Origin: Collinsella sp.
GTDB lineage: Bacteria; Actinomycetota; Coriobacteriia; Coriobacteriales; Coriobacteriaceae
Direction of reading: 5' to 3'
Length of the DNA stretch: 8,278 nucleotides
Assembly: GCA_031295725.1 (NCBI GenBank)
Contig: JAUMNV010000172.1
Coordinates: 1-8,278 of the forward strand
Shown here piece after piece: positions 1-6,997 of this stretch. The notes beneath the pieces were generated by a model. That model was not told the origin of the DNA and ran no database searches. It worked only from the letters and a program-made list of their open reading frames with translations. Numbering within the stretch: the first letter of the stretch is position 1; each line of letters opens with the position of its first letter. Position numbers and translations under genes: made by a program.

Positions 1-119
1 TTGTCGGCGGCATCGGATGCGCCGGAGCCGCCGCACCCAACGAGACCGAGACCGACGATGCTGGCAAGACCACCAGCGAGGCCGAGGAACTGACGACGAG
101 AATAAGCCTGATCGAGCAT
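1..119 (-). CDS. Tat-exported lipoprotein, N-terminal fragment
   Basis: Only the first 39 codons are in the window; the gene runs off the left edge. The start ATG (119-117) is preceded by a GGAAG-type ribosome site (AAAGGA about 5 nt upstream). The N-terminus carries a twin-arginine motif (S7-R8-R9-Q10-F11-L12), then a Gly/Leu/Val-rich hydrophobic stretch (about residues 11-28), then a lipobox L26-V27-G28-C29 followed by a Gly/Ser-rich linker. This predicts Tat export, cleavage before C29 and lipid anchoring on the outer face of the membrane. Such leaders are common on solute-binding proteins of ABC transporters in actinobacteria, so a substrate-binding role is a reasonable guess, but the visible part has no binding domain and the substrate is unknown. 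The upstream leader (145-228) may be regulatory. Confidence 0.8.
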   Translation of the reverse strand, partial: MLDQAYSRRQFLGLAGGLASIVGLGLVGCGGSGASDAAD

Positions 120-322
120 GATCTTCCTTTCATACATGCGACTCGCGGGCACCCTGCCCGCTTTGCTGTTTGGAAAGATACGGCCTCGATCGGGCAGTGC
201 CCGCGCCAACTGCGGTTTTTTACGGGCATCTGATAGACCCTTACCGCAAGCGCAGCACGGCCTTTACAAACGAATAACAATCCAGCGCCGAACATAGCGC
301 ACCTTTTACACCAGAGGAAGGC
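120..322 (-). promoter_or_regulatory. 5' leader of the lipoprotein gene with alternating complementary blocks
   Basis: No coding sequence is seen. In the minus-strand leader the hexamers TGCCCG and CGGGCA alternate five times: 228-223, 203-198, 196-191, 160-155 and 151-146. The block next to the ribosome site forms a 7-bp stem with a 3-nt loop (145-151 with 155-161), but each block has more than one possible partner, so mutually exclusive folds exist. On the plus strand a short stem (201-204 with 212-215) is followed by six Ts (216-221), but no plus-strand gene precedes it. I could not match the leader to a known riboswitch class and saw no convincing -35/-10 pair. Confidence 0.4.
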
Positions 323-403
323 AGTCGTTGGGGACGTTCTTAAACGACTAGTCGTTGGGGACGTTCTTGTTTGACTAGTCATTTAAGAACGTCCCCAAGG
401 ACT
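323..403. repeat. Palindromic TTGGGGACGTTCTT element with a duplicated arm
   Basis: A 19-nt arm (323-341) is repeated exactly at 350-368, and its reverse complement, with one mismatch, is at 385-403. The centre contains the palindrome TGACTAGTCA (372-381). A 26-nt stretch of it (324-349) recurs exactly at 6788-6813. It lies between the lipoprotein leader and the pepV 3' region. The form is that of a REP- or MITE-like dispersed palindrome; no transposase is visible here. Confidence 0.75.
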
Positions 404-440
404 ACCTTGGAAACCCCGCAGGTTGAGTATAAGTCAGCGA

Positions 441-538
441 AAACGCCCCTAAGCGAGCAAGGTGACGTGAAAGAGGAGGGAAGCGTACTTTTGTACGCGA
501 CCGACGATTGAACGTCAGATTGCCGTTTAGGGGCGTTT
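441..538. ncRNA. 98-nt structured hairpin module downstream of pepV
   Basis: A perfect 12-bp outer stem (441-452 with 527-538) encloses a second stem (GCAA 457-460 with TTGC 520-523, a 2x2 GG/GA internal loop, and TGACGT 463-468 with ACGTCA 512-517). Next is a 14x13-nt internal loop, very purine-rich on its left side (469-482 with 499-511), and an apical 6-bp stem GCGTAC/GTACGC closed by TTTT (483-498). Nested stems with G/A-rich internal loops look like a folded RNA rather than chance. Read on the minus strand it would lie in the 3' region of pepV, and the outer stem is followed by TTTT, so it may help end that transcript. It could also be a mobile palindromic DNA repeat. A Collinsella-1 RNA motif exists in the literature as I recall it; I cannot tell whether this is the same. 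Confidence 0.5.
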
Positions 539-551
539 GCAACGTCGAGGC

Positions 552-579
552 GTTACGCGGTTTGGCAAAACCGCGTAAC
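552..579. repeat. 28-nt REP-like hairpin, copy A
   Basis: A perfect 12-bp stem (552-563 with 568-579) closed by a 4-nt loop GGCA sits one base beyond the pepV stop codon. Copy B at 7111-7138 has the identical stem and loop GGTA, and also sits directly after a minus-strand stop. No T-run follows on either strand, so by itself it is not a classic intrinsic terminator. It may stabilise the mRNA 3' end or mark a dispersed repeat. Confidence 0.8.
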
Positions 580-580
580 C

Positions 581-2017
581 TTAAAGCTCCAGCTCATTCA
601 AACGGAGGATTGCCACGATGTAAATCTTGAGCGCTTGCTTGAGCTGCTCTTCGTTGGCGCACTCGTTGGGGCCGTGCATCTGGCCGCCCCACGTGGGCAG
701 CTCAAGGCCGGTCTCCTCGGGGCCAAACGAGACGGCGCGGGCAAAGTTGCGCGCATACGTGCCGCCGCCCATGGCAAAGGGCTCAGCATGCTTGCCCGTA
801 AACTCGTTATAGGTATCAATAAGCGCCTTCACGGCCGGATCATCGGCAGAGACCGAGAACGGCACCTTTGCATGACCCACGCGACACGTCACGTCAAAGC
901 GCCCCACAAGCGGCTCGAGCTGCTCGCGGATGGTATCGGCGCTCGTGCTGTCGGGGAAGCGCACGTCGATGACCTGCTCAATATGGCCATCCGCCACGCG
1001 GATGACGCCAGCGTTGCAGGTAAGCGGGCCAAACGCCGAGCTCGTCGCATCGATACCCAGGCCGCGGCCATAGGCGTCTGCATGTACAAAGGCCAGGAAC
1101 TTGACGAACTCGTGCTCGGCAGGTCTCAGCAGGCGCTCGTCGCGCGCACCAAACGCATCCTCGGCCTCGCGCAGATACGCCACGATGAGGCCGACGGCAT
1201 TGATTGTTCCCTCGGGCATCGAGGCATGACCGCCAATGCCGTGGGCGAAAATCTGCGCATGCCCGTTGCCGAGCGCCGTGATCTCCAGGCGGTCGGCGTT
1301 CTCAACAGGCGCCGGCAGCTCATCGGCGGCAATCGCAAGCTCGCAGATAGACTGCGACGGAATGGCGTTGCTCGCTTCGGCGCCGCTCCACGACACAATG
1401 CGCCCGCCGTCAATCTTGGAGCTCACAAACGTCGCCCCAAACTGGCCCTTCTCGGCATTGCAGACCGGGAACTCGGCATCGGGCGTAAACAGAAAGTCGG
1501 GGTTCGCGTGGTTCTCCAGATAATGGTGAACGTCGGACATACCCACTTCCTCATCGCAGCCCAGCAGCGCGCGGAAGGTATAGCGCGGCACAATGCCGTG
1601 TTTGAGCAGATAAGCGCCGGCGTAGAGCGACAACACCGCCGGGCCCTTGTCGTCGATCACGCCACGGCCGAGCAGCCAGCCCTCGCGGCGCTCCATCGCA
1701 AACGGGTCGGTGTTCCAGCCGGGACCGGCGGGCACTACGTCCACGTGGCAGATGGTCGCGAGCTGTTTGTCGCCGCGGCCAGGAATATCGGCAATGCCCA
1801 CATAGCCCTCGTCGTCGCTCGTCTGATAGCCGAGCTTTTGCGCAATGCCGAGCGCGCAATCGAGCGCATCACGGACCGGGCGGCCAAACGGCGCACCGGG
1901 CTCCGCATCGGCAGCAACGGCCACAGACGGATAGCTCACCAGCTGCTCGATATCGGCGACGACATCTTCCCAGACCTCGTCGACATACTCGGCAACGCTC
2001 TGCTCCACCTGATTCAT
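581..2017 (-). CDS. pepV: PepV-type M20 dipeptidase
   Basis: A 478-residue cytoplasmic metallopeptidase of the M20 PepV/Sapep group, which removes residues from the N-terminus of dipeptides and short peptides using two metal ions. All expected metal-site residues are visible: H91 in HVDVVPAG, D122 in GRGVIDDKG, the catalytic/metal pair E156-E157 in GCDEEVG, D180 in TPD and H448 in MHGPNE. H264 (GGHAS) matches the lid-domain histidine, and GGGTYAR (417-423) is typical of PepV. No signal peptide is seen. The start at 2017 is fixed by a strong AAGGAGGT site (2030-2023) five bases upstream; the frame stays open further upstream, but that part is not protein-like. It lies 55 bases after the HAD phosphatase stop, so the two are probably co-transcribed. 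Length is normal for the family. The stop codon is followed at once by a hairpin repeat. Confidence 0.93.
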   Translation of the reverse strand: MNQVEQSVAEYVDEVWEDVVADIEQLVSYPSVAVAADAEPGAPFGRPVRDALDCALGIAQKLGYQTSDDEGYVGIADIPGRGDKQLATICHVDVVPAGPGWNTDPFAMERREGWLLGRGVIDDKGPAVLSLYAGAYLLKHGIVPRYTFRALLGCDEEVGMSDVHHYLENHANPDFLFTPDAEFPVCNAEKGQFGATFVSSKIDGGRIVSWSGAEASNAIPSQSICELAIAADELPAPVENADRLEITALGNGHAQIFAHGIGGHASMPEGTINAVGLIVAYLREAEDAFGARDERLLRPAEHEFVKFLAFVHADAYGRGLGIDATSSAFGPLTCNAGVIRVADGHIEQVIDVRFPDSTSADTIREQLEPLVGRFDVTCRVGHAKVPFSVSADDPAVKALIDTYNEFTGKHAEPFAMGGGTYARNFARAVSFGPEETGLELPTWGGQMHGPNECANEEQLKQALKIYIVAILRLNELEL

Positions 2018-2072
2018 GGACGACCTCCTTACCAATGAGCGACGGGTACGCCCGCCCCTCACATTACGTCTA

Positions 2073-2735
2073 TTAGATAGCGAAAAGTTTAGCAAGCTCG
2101 GCCACCGAGTGCACCACCGCATCGGCGCCCGCCGCCTCGTGCTCGCCCGGCGCCGCCGCACCCGAATAGATGCCGATGCACGGCACGCCCATCGCGTGCG
2201 CGCCCTCCACATCGTTAAAGCGATCGCCGATCATCACGGCATCGTCGGCCGCCGCACCCAGGGCCGCCAGGGCATCGCGGACCGAATCGGCCTTGGTCTC
2301 GCGCCCCTGCGGCGGATTCATGCCAATCACCGCCTCAAACTGAGAAAGCCCGAGCTCACGCACCATGTCGATGCACTTTGCCTCCATGCGCGACGTTGCC
2401 ACAGCCATACGCTTGCCCCGGGCGGCTAACCCATCCAGCAGCTCGGGGATCCCGTCGAACACGGGGTACTCTTCCGGTCCCAGTTCATCAAAAAAGGCGC
2501 GGTACTCATCGGCCACAACCAGCGACTCCTCGCGGGAAAAGCCGTAAAAGTCGTGAAAGCTCTTCCACAGGGGTGGCCCGATCATGCGGCGCAGGTCACC
2601 CATCTGCGCCTCAGAAAGCCCGCGCGCAGCCAGCGTCTTGCGCGTCGAGGTCATCACCGCCCGGCCCGTATCTGCCACCGTGCCGTCAAAATCGAACAGC
2701 ACGACCGGCCGTTTGCCTATCTCCAACGCCTCCAT
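2073..2735 (-). CDS. HAD-superfamily phosphatase (phosphoglycolate phosphatase-like)
   Basis: A 220-residue HAD hydrolase, probably a small-molecule phosphatase. Motif I is DFDGT (nucleophile D15, acid/base D17), motif II is T114-S115 in AVATS, the motif III lysine is K148 in ETKAD, and motif IV is GDRFNDV with D171 and D175. The helical cap between motifs I and II (about residues 22-95) marks subfamily I, the Gph/YfnB-like group; the true substrate cannot be read from sequence. The start at 2735 was chosen because AGAGGA lies six bases upstream; ATG at 2741, two codons earlier, is nearly as good, and 2768 has no clear ribosome site. It is the first gene of a likely two-gene unit with the dipeptidase and is divergent from degV, sharing the 2742-2891 region. 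Confidence 0.88.
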   Translation of the reverse strand: MEALEIGKRPVVLFDFDGTVADTGRAVMTSTRKTLAARGLSEAQMGDLRRMIGPPLWKSFHDFYGFSREESLVVADEYRAFFDELGPEEYPVFDGIPELLDGLAARGKRMAVATSRMEAKCIDMVRELGLSQFEAVIGMNPPQGRETKADSVRDALAALGAAADDAVMIGDRFNDVEGAHAMGVPCIGIYSGAAAPGEHEAAGADAVVHSVAELAKLFAI

Positions 2736-2741
2736 CGGCAT

Positions 2742-2891
2742 TCCTCTTCCCCAGTTGACGATTTCCACACCGACACTTCAAACTGTTGACTATTCAACAA
2801 TTGAACCTAGTAATGTGGAACGACTCTACTATACTTGTCGCACTTTGCTCTCAGAAGGCGGCGCGCAAGCGCCCCAATGAAAGGTGCAATT
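2742..2891. promoter_or_regulatory. Shared divergent promoter region with alternating TTCAA/TTGAA sites
   Basis: This region separates the HAD-dipeptidase unit (minus) from degV (plus). From 2777 to 2806, TTCAA and TTGAA-like half-sites alternate: TTCAA 2777-2781, TTGAC 2786-2790, TTCAA 2793-2797 and TTGAA 2801-2805. They form overlapping inverted repeats such as GTTGA(4)TCAAC and TTCAA(3)TTGAA. A good plus-strand -10 box, TATACT, is at 2830-2835, 57 bases before the degV start, without a clear -35 at the usual distance. The degV ribosome site is GAAAGG at about 2879-2884. I saw no strong minus-strand promoter. The palindromes could bind a regulator, which is an inference. Confidence 0.4.
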
Positions 2892-3752
2892 ATGTCTTTT
2901 GCCATCATAACCGACTCCACGTCGGACATCTCCCCCGCCCGCGCCCAAGAGCTCGGCATTTACGTGATTCCGCTGCATGTGATTATCGAAGGCGAGGATC
3001 TGCTCGACCAGGTGCAGATTACCGCCGAGGAATACGTCGCCCGCATGGCCGACTCCGAGCAGCTGCCGCACACCTCGCAGCCGAGCGCCGGTGAGTTCAA
3101 GGAGCTCTTCGATCGCGTGCGCGCCGACGGCCACGACAGCGCCATCTTTATCTCGCTGTGCAGCGAGTGGTCTGCCTGCTATGCCAACGCCAGCCTGACG
3201 GCCGATACCCACGAGCTCGACGTGCGCTGCATCGATTCGCGCACCGGCTCGGGCGCCGAGGGCCTGCTGGTGGAGTACGCGCTCGCCATGCGCGAGGACG
3301 GCCGCAGCCTGGACGAGACCGAGGCGCAGATCCGCGCGACGCTGCCCGACGCCCACCTGCTGCTGATTCCGCGCACGCTCGAAAACCTCGTTAAGAACGG
3401 CCGCGCACCTAAACTCGCCGGCCAGCTCACGCAAATGCTCAACATTCGCCTGGCCGTTTCGCCGGAGTGGAAATCGGGCGAGATCAAGGCCATCAAGAAG
3501 GGCCGCGGCGCCAAGCGCATCGTCGCCAACACCATGGCCGATTGCCTCGCATTTTTGACCGAGCACCCGGGCTCAAGCGTGCGCGTGCTCACGACCGGCG
3601 CCGCCGAGGAGCAGGAGCTCGTCGACCAGGCGCTCGCAGGCCAGGACTACGTAGACGCCGGCACCGGCCCCATCGGCTGCACCATCGCCACCCACGTAGG
3701 CGTCGACGCCATCGCCATCAGCTACTGCCCCCGCTACCAGCCAACTCGCTAG
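2892..3752 (+). CDS. DegV family fatty-acid-binding protein
   Basis: A 286-residue cytoplasmic protein of the DegV family. Characterised members (FakB) bind a fatty acid and present it to the fatty acid kinase FakA for phosphorylation. The N-terminal signature TDSTSD (7-12), TSQPSAGEF (61-69), a Ser-rich ligand-site segment (SLCSEWSACYANA, 89-100 region), VKNGRAPKLAGQL (167-179) and the C-terminal THVGVDAIAISY (267-278) all fit. The usual HxGPGA motif is altered to HVGVDA. The start at 2892 has GAAAGG about seven bases upstream and begins directly with the family core; the earlier ATGs at 2835 and 2877 add no conserved sequence. It is a single-gene unit divergent from the HAD gene and convergent with the toxin gene. 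Its TAG stop lies inside a TAGGGAC repeat motif. No fakA is in the window, so a FakB role is not proven. Confidence 0.93.
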   Translation: MSFAIITDSTSDISPARAQELGIYVIPLHVIIEGEDLLDQVQITAEEYVARMADSEQLPHTSQPSAGEFKELFDRVRADGHDSAIFISLCSEWSACYANASLTADTHELDVRCIDSRTGSGAEGLLVEYALAMREDGRSLDETEAQIRATLPDAHLLLIPRTLENLVKNGRAPKLAGQLTQMLNIRLAVSPEWKSGEIKAIKKGRGAKRIVANTMADCLAFLTEHPGSSVRVLTTGAAEEQELVDQALAGQDYVDAGTGPIGCTIATHVGVDAIAISYCPRYQPTR

Positions 3753-3845
3753 GGACGTCCACATCAGTTGCGGTGAAATAGGGACTGTTTTTGGCTTATC
3801 AGCCGCAAATCAATCCCTATTCCACCGCAACTTAGAAATCGGCGA
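3753..3845. repeat. Palindromic TAGGGAC element between convergent genes
   Basis: A 20-nt arm at 3766-3785 pairs with 3813-3832 with only two differences, and an inner stem GGCT/AGCC (3792-3803) sits in the loop. It fills the gap between the ends of degV (plus) and the toxin gene (minus), so it could block read-through both ways, although no clean T-run follows the stem. The core GGGACTG/GGGACG is shared with the elements at 323-403 and 6787-6943. Confidence 0.65.
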
Positions 3846-4154
3846 TCAGCCCAGCGGACCCTGGAACAGCTCCTCATGCGAGCCCATTCTGACCAGCCGG
3901 ATCACAGGATTAGTCTTATACGGCAAGTAGAGAACGACCACATCGACCAAGCCATCGGATAGGTGGAAATCGATGTGGCCGTTATAGTTTCCGCCCGGGT
4001 TTGAAAGCTCATGGGCGCCATATTCCGCGGGAAGCGAGCCGTGAGCTGCAAGCTCTGCGACTGCCGCCTTAAACTCGGTTTTTAGTTGCGGATGGATGCG
4101 CATCGTCCGTTTGTAATCCGCCTTAAACTGAGCCTCGACTTTAATCTCGAACAT
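3846..4154 (-). CDS. yafQ: YafQ-type mRNA endonuclease toxin (RelE superfamily)
   Basis: A 102-residue toxin expected to cut mRNA on the ribosome when free of its antitoxin. Residues matching the catalytic set of E. coli YafQ can be lined up by eye: H48 (AHEL), H64 and D67 (HLSD), H93 (GSHEELF) and F97. The N-terminal half (about residues 8-38) is a basic helical region, followed by the beta-rich RelE fold. The start at 4154 follows the antitoxin stop by two bases (TAGCGATG), and its ribosome site GAGGA lies inside the antitoxin end, which implies translational coupling. Antitoxin-first order is standard for DinJ/YafQ. The whole catalytic set is kept, so it is probably active. Codon use is less GC-rich than in neighbours, which fits acquisition by transfer. 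Confidence 0.88.
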   Translation of the reverse strand: MFEIKVEAQFKADYKRTMRIHPQLKTEFKAAVAELAAHGSLPAEYGAHELSNPGGNYNGHIDFHLSDGLVDVVVLYLPYKTNPVIRLVRMGSHEELFQGPLG

Positions 4155-4156
4155 CG

Positions 4157-4456
4157 CTAGTCCTCATCGAGGAATGATATGAGCTCATCGGCGTTGTTGA
4201 ATGACGGGCTATCGTCCGGCAGAATCCCCAACTCATGAGCTTCGGCGATTACCATGGCACGCCTCGTCGCCTCGTTGGGCACTTCCGCCCTTCCTACAAT
4301 CTCAAAAGGAATCTTTCGCTGATTTACAAGCTGCCGAACGGCAAGATTGAGATAGGCATTGAGGCTGAGGCCGACCGAATCCAAGAACTCAGTCGCCTGC
4401 TCCTTGAGCCCCTCTTCGATGCGAACCGTCGTAGGCTTAACCGTTGCAGTAGACAT
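4157..4456 (-). CDS. dinJ: DinJ/RelB-type ribbon-helix-helix antitoxin
   Basis: A 99-residue antitoxin. The N-terminus forms a ribbon-helix-helix DNA-binding unit: beta strand TTVRIEE (9-15), helix A (about 16-28) and helix B SLNAYLNLAVRQLV (31-44), followed by the RKIPFEI stretch (48-54 region) typical of DinJ/RelB. The acidic C-terminal part (about 60-99) should wrap and inhibit the toxin encoded two bases downstream. The start at 4456 is set by GAGGAGGT six bases upstream; the frame remains open to 4549, but that extension lacks RHH features. The complex probably represses its own promoter (-10 TATACT at 4493-4488). It lies 114 bases downstream of the LOG-family gene with no terminator seen between them, so read-through transcription is possible. 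Confidence 0.9.
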   Translation of the reverse strand: MSTATVKPTTVRIEEGLKEQATEFLDSVGLSLNAYLNLAVRQLVNQRKIPFEIVGRAEVPNEATRRAMVIAEAHELGILPDDSPSFNNADELISFLDED

Positions 4457-4487
4457 ACGCAACCTCCTCGCTCTCGTCTTTTGCATC

Positions 4488-4493
4488 AGTATA
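4488..4493 (-). promoter_or_regulatory. Probable -10 box of the toxin-antitoxin operon
   Basis: TATACT on the minus strand lies 32 bases before the antitoxin start, within a GTATAC palindrome (4489-4494) that an RHH antitoxin could bind. No good -35 is present at 16-18 bases, so recognition may depend on other contacts, or the site may be chance. Confidence 0.4.
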
Positions 4494-4570
4494 CCCAATA
4501 TAAATGGCAAACTGACGTTAGATAGCATCAGATTGCCCTTCATATCCATGTCGCGGTGGGCACGATTGCC

Positions 4571-5329
4571 CTACATCAACCCGCTCAGGGCAATGTCGAC
4601 GGCTTCGTTGAGGTCGTCGGTGATGTGTACGAGCTCGGGATCGAGCGGGCTGATCATACCGGTGTCCATCACCGGACCGTTAAGCCAGTCGAATAGGCCC
4701 TGCCAGTACTCGGTACCCACCAGCACAAGCGGCATGCGCTTGACCTTGTGCGTCTGCACCAGCGTGAGCACCTCGAACATCTCGTCGAGCGTGCCAAAAC
4801 CTCCGGGAAACACGATAGCGCCCGAGCTGTATTTGACGAACATGGTCTTGCGCACAAAGAAGTAACGGAAGTCCATGCCGAGGTTCACGTATTTGTTGAG
4901 CCCGTGCTCGTGCGGAAGCTCGATACCCAAGCCGACCGACTTGCCGTTGACACTCGCCGCTCCCCTGTTGGCCGCTTCCATGATGCCAGGGCCGCCGCCG
5001 GTGATAACCGCCACGCCGCGCTGGGCGATCTTGCGGCCGACCGTGCGCGCCGCCTTGTAGAGCGGATCGGTCTTAGGCGTGCGGGCACTGCCGAAGATGG
5101 TCACTGCGGGGCCAAGCTCGGCAAGCGCGCCAAAGCCATCGACAAACTCTGCCTGAATGCGCAGCACGCGCCAGGGGTCGGCGTGCAACCAGTCGGTCGA
5201 ATCCTCGGGCGCCAGCAGGTTGGCGTAGGTGTTGTCCTTAGGAATCATGGGGCCGCGCATGACCACGGGGCCACGGCGGTACGTCTCGTCGTAGGCGGGC
5301 TCGCCCTCGACGTTCTCATTCTTAATCAT
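4571..5329 (-). CDS. LOG family (TIGR00730-type) Rossmann-fold nucleotide hydrolase
   Basis: A 252-residue cytoplasmic protein of the LONELY GUY family. Enzymes of this family release free base from nucleoside 5'-monophosphates (cytokinin riboside phosphates in plants and some actinobacteria); many bacterial members are purine/pyrimidine nucleotide hydrolases. Signature parts are visible: GGGPGIMEAA (111-120), R160-K161 in VRKTMF, and PGGFGTLDE (175-183). About 70 residues precede the core, as in longer actinobacterial members. The start at 5329 has TAGGAG five bases upstream; the upstream open frame is not conserved-looking. A hairpin plus T-rich tail (5344-5390) lies just before the ribosome site. 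It is downstream of tgt in the same direction, 210 bases away. The substrate is not predictable, and old lysine-decarboxylase labels for this family should not be trusted. Confidence 0.9.
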   Translation of the reverse strand: MIKNENVEGEPAYDETYRRGPVVMRGPMIPKDNTYANLLAPEDSTDWLHADPWRVLRIQAEFVDGFGALAELGPAVTIFGSARTPKTDPLYKAARTVGRKIAQRGVAVITGGGPGIMEAANRGAASVNGKSVGLGIELPHEHGLNKYVNLGMDFRYFFVRKTMFVKYSSGAIVFPGGFGTLDEMFEVLTLVQTHKVKRMPLVLVGTEYWQGLFDWLNGPVMDTGMISPLDPELVHITDDLNEAVDIALSGLM

Positions 5330-5343
5330 GGGTACTCCTATCG

Positions 5344-5390
5344 AAAACAGAAACGGGCGGGGTCGACGCCATGCGCCAAACACCCGCCCG
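5344..5390 (-). terminator. Hairpin with U-rich tail just upstream of the LOG gene
   Basis: On the minus strand an 8-bp GC stem (5390-5383 with 5361-5354, loop 21 nt) is followed by TTTCTGTTTT (5353-5344). It could end the tgt transcript. However, its tail is only a few bases before the LOG ribosome site (TAGGAG, 5341-5336), leaving no room for a separate promoter, so it may act as an attenuator for the LOG gene. The large loop lowers confidence. Confidence 0.5.
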
Positions 5391-5539
5391 AACATCAACT
5401 ATTCGGTATGGTACCCACGATGCATCAAGTGCTTGCAAGGCATCGGTCAGCGGTCGCGCAGACGGTGTTAGCGAACACGACGACCGGCCGGCGATCGCTC
5501 CTTGCCGCTGCTCACACCCCGCAAGCGCCCGCGCCGCTC
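5391..5539. other. Noncoding gap between tgt and the LOG gene
   Basis: This is leader or spacer sequence on the minus strand. A small hairpin GTGTT/AACAC is present near 5465-5480. No coding sequence and no convincing promoter were found. If LOG transcripts begin here, they must pass the terminator-like hairpin at 5344-5390. Confidence 0.3.
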
Positions 5540-6679
<1,140 letters not shown>

Positions 6680-6716
6680 AAACTGGAACTCCTTGGTTGC
6701 GGTTCATACGCAAACC

Positions 6717-6722
6717 ATTATA
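6717..6722 (-). promoter_or_regulatory. -10 box of the tgt promoter
   Basis: A perfect TATAAT on the minus strand, 38 bases before the tgt start, gives a leader of about 30 nt. The -35 region is weak: nothing close to TTGACA stands 16-18 bases upstream. Confidence 0.6.
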
Positions 6723-6786
6723 CGGGCAACCCGCAAAGAGCACCGACTCGACAGAAACTAGTGCATTAGGATCAGGTTCCCGAGCC

Positions 6787-6943
6787 GGTCGTTGGGGACG
6801 TTCTTAAACGACTGGTCGTTAGGGACAGTCTTCAGCGCCACCTTGCAAAGGAATGTCCCAATCTGCCGGCACTTAGGGACTGTCCCCAAGTGCCGGCAAG
6901 AGTGTCCCTTTCGACTAGTCGTTTAAGAACGTCCATTACGACT
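6787..6943. repeat. Nested palindromic repeat (TTGGGGACGTTCTT outer, GGGACTGTCCC inner)
   Basis: An outer 32-nt arm (6787-6818) pairs with 6912-6943 with five differences and shares an exact 26-nt segment with 324-349. Inside are GGGACA 6822-6827 / TGTCCC 6854-6859, and a separate strong hairpin at 6864-6898. The full outer element would be the simple palindrome seen at 323-403, here split by another repeat family. The element lies upstream of the tgt promoter and downstream of the SDR terminator. No transposase is present. Confidence 0.7.
6864..6898. repeat. 35-nt inner hairpin TGCCGGCACTT/AAGTGCCGGCA
   Basis: A perfect 11-bp stem (6864-6874 with 6888-6898) continues into GGGACTGTCCC (6876-6886), interrupted by a single A/C mismatch. 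It is nested in the larger palindrome and could be a separate REP-type unit. No T-run follows. Confidence 0.65.
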
Positions 6944-6997
6944 ACGGGATCATTTCCAACAGCCAAGGCAACGCCGATGCTCTAGCGATGTCAGCGA

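Noticed and set aside
201..221. Plus-strand intrinsic terminator
   Set aside because: The stem is only four base pairs and there is no plus-strand gene upstream; better explained as part of the minus-strand leader.
323..403. CRISPR array
   Set aside because: There are only two direct copies with a very short gap and an inverted third copy; no regular spacers or cas genes are present.
441..538. Retron msr-msd or DGR-type RNA
   Set aside because: No reverse transcriptase gene is nearby and the inverted ends do not have the retron a1/a2 arrangement.
635..2038. Long plus-strand open frame antisense to pepV
   Set aside because: Its translation is Arg/His-rich with no family motifs, and it mirrors a minus-strand gene with all active-site residues. 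High GC produces such antisense frames.
2829..3566. Minus-strand open frame opposite degV
   Set aside because: It has no recognisable domain or good ribosome site; the plus-strand DegV motifs are clear.
5400..5440. T-box-like GTGGGTACC in the LOG leader
   Set aside because: The surrounding stem I features and a matching antiterminator were not found, and a LOG gene is not a usual T-box target.
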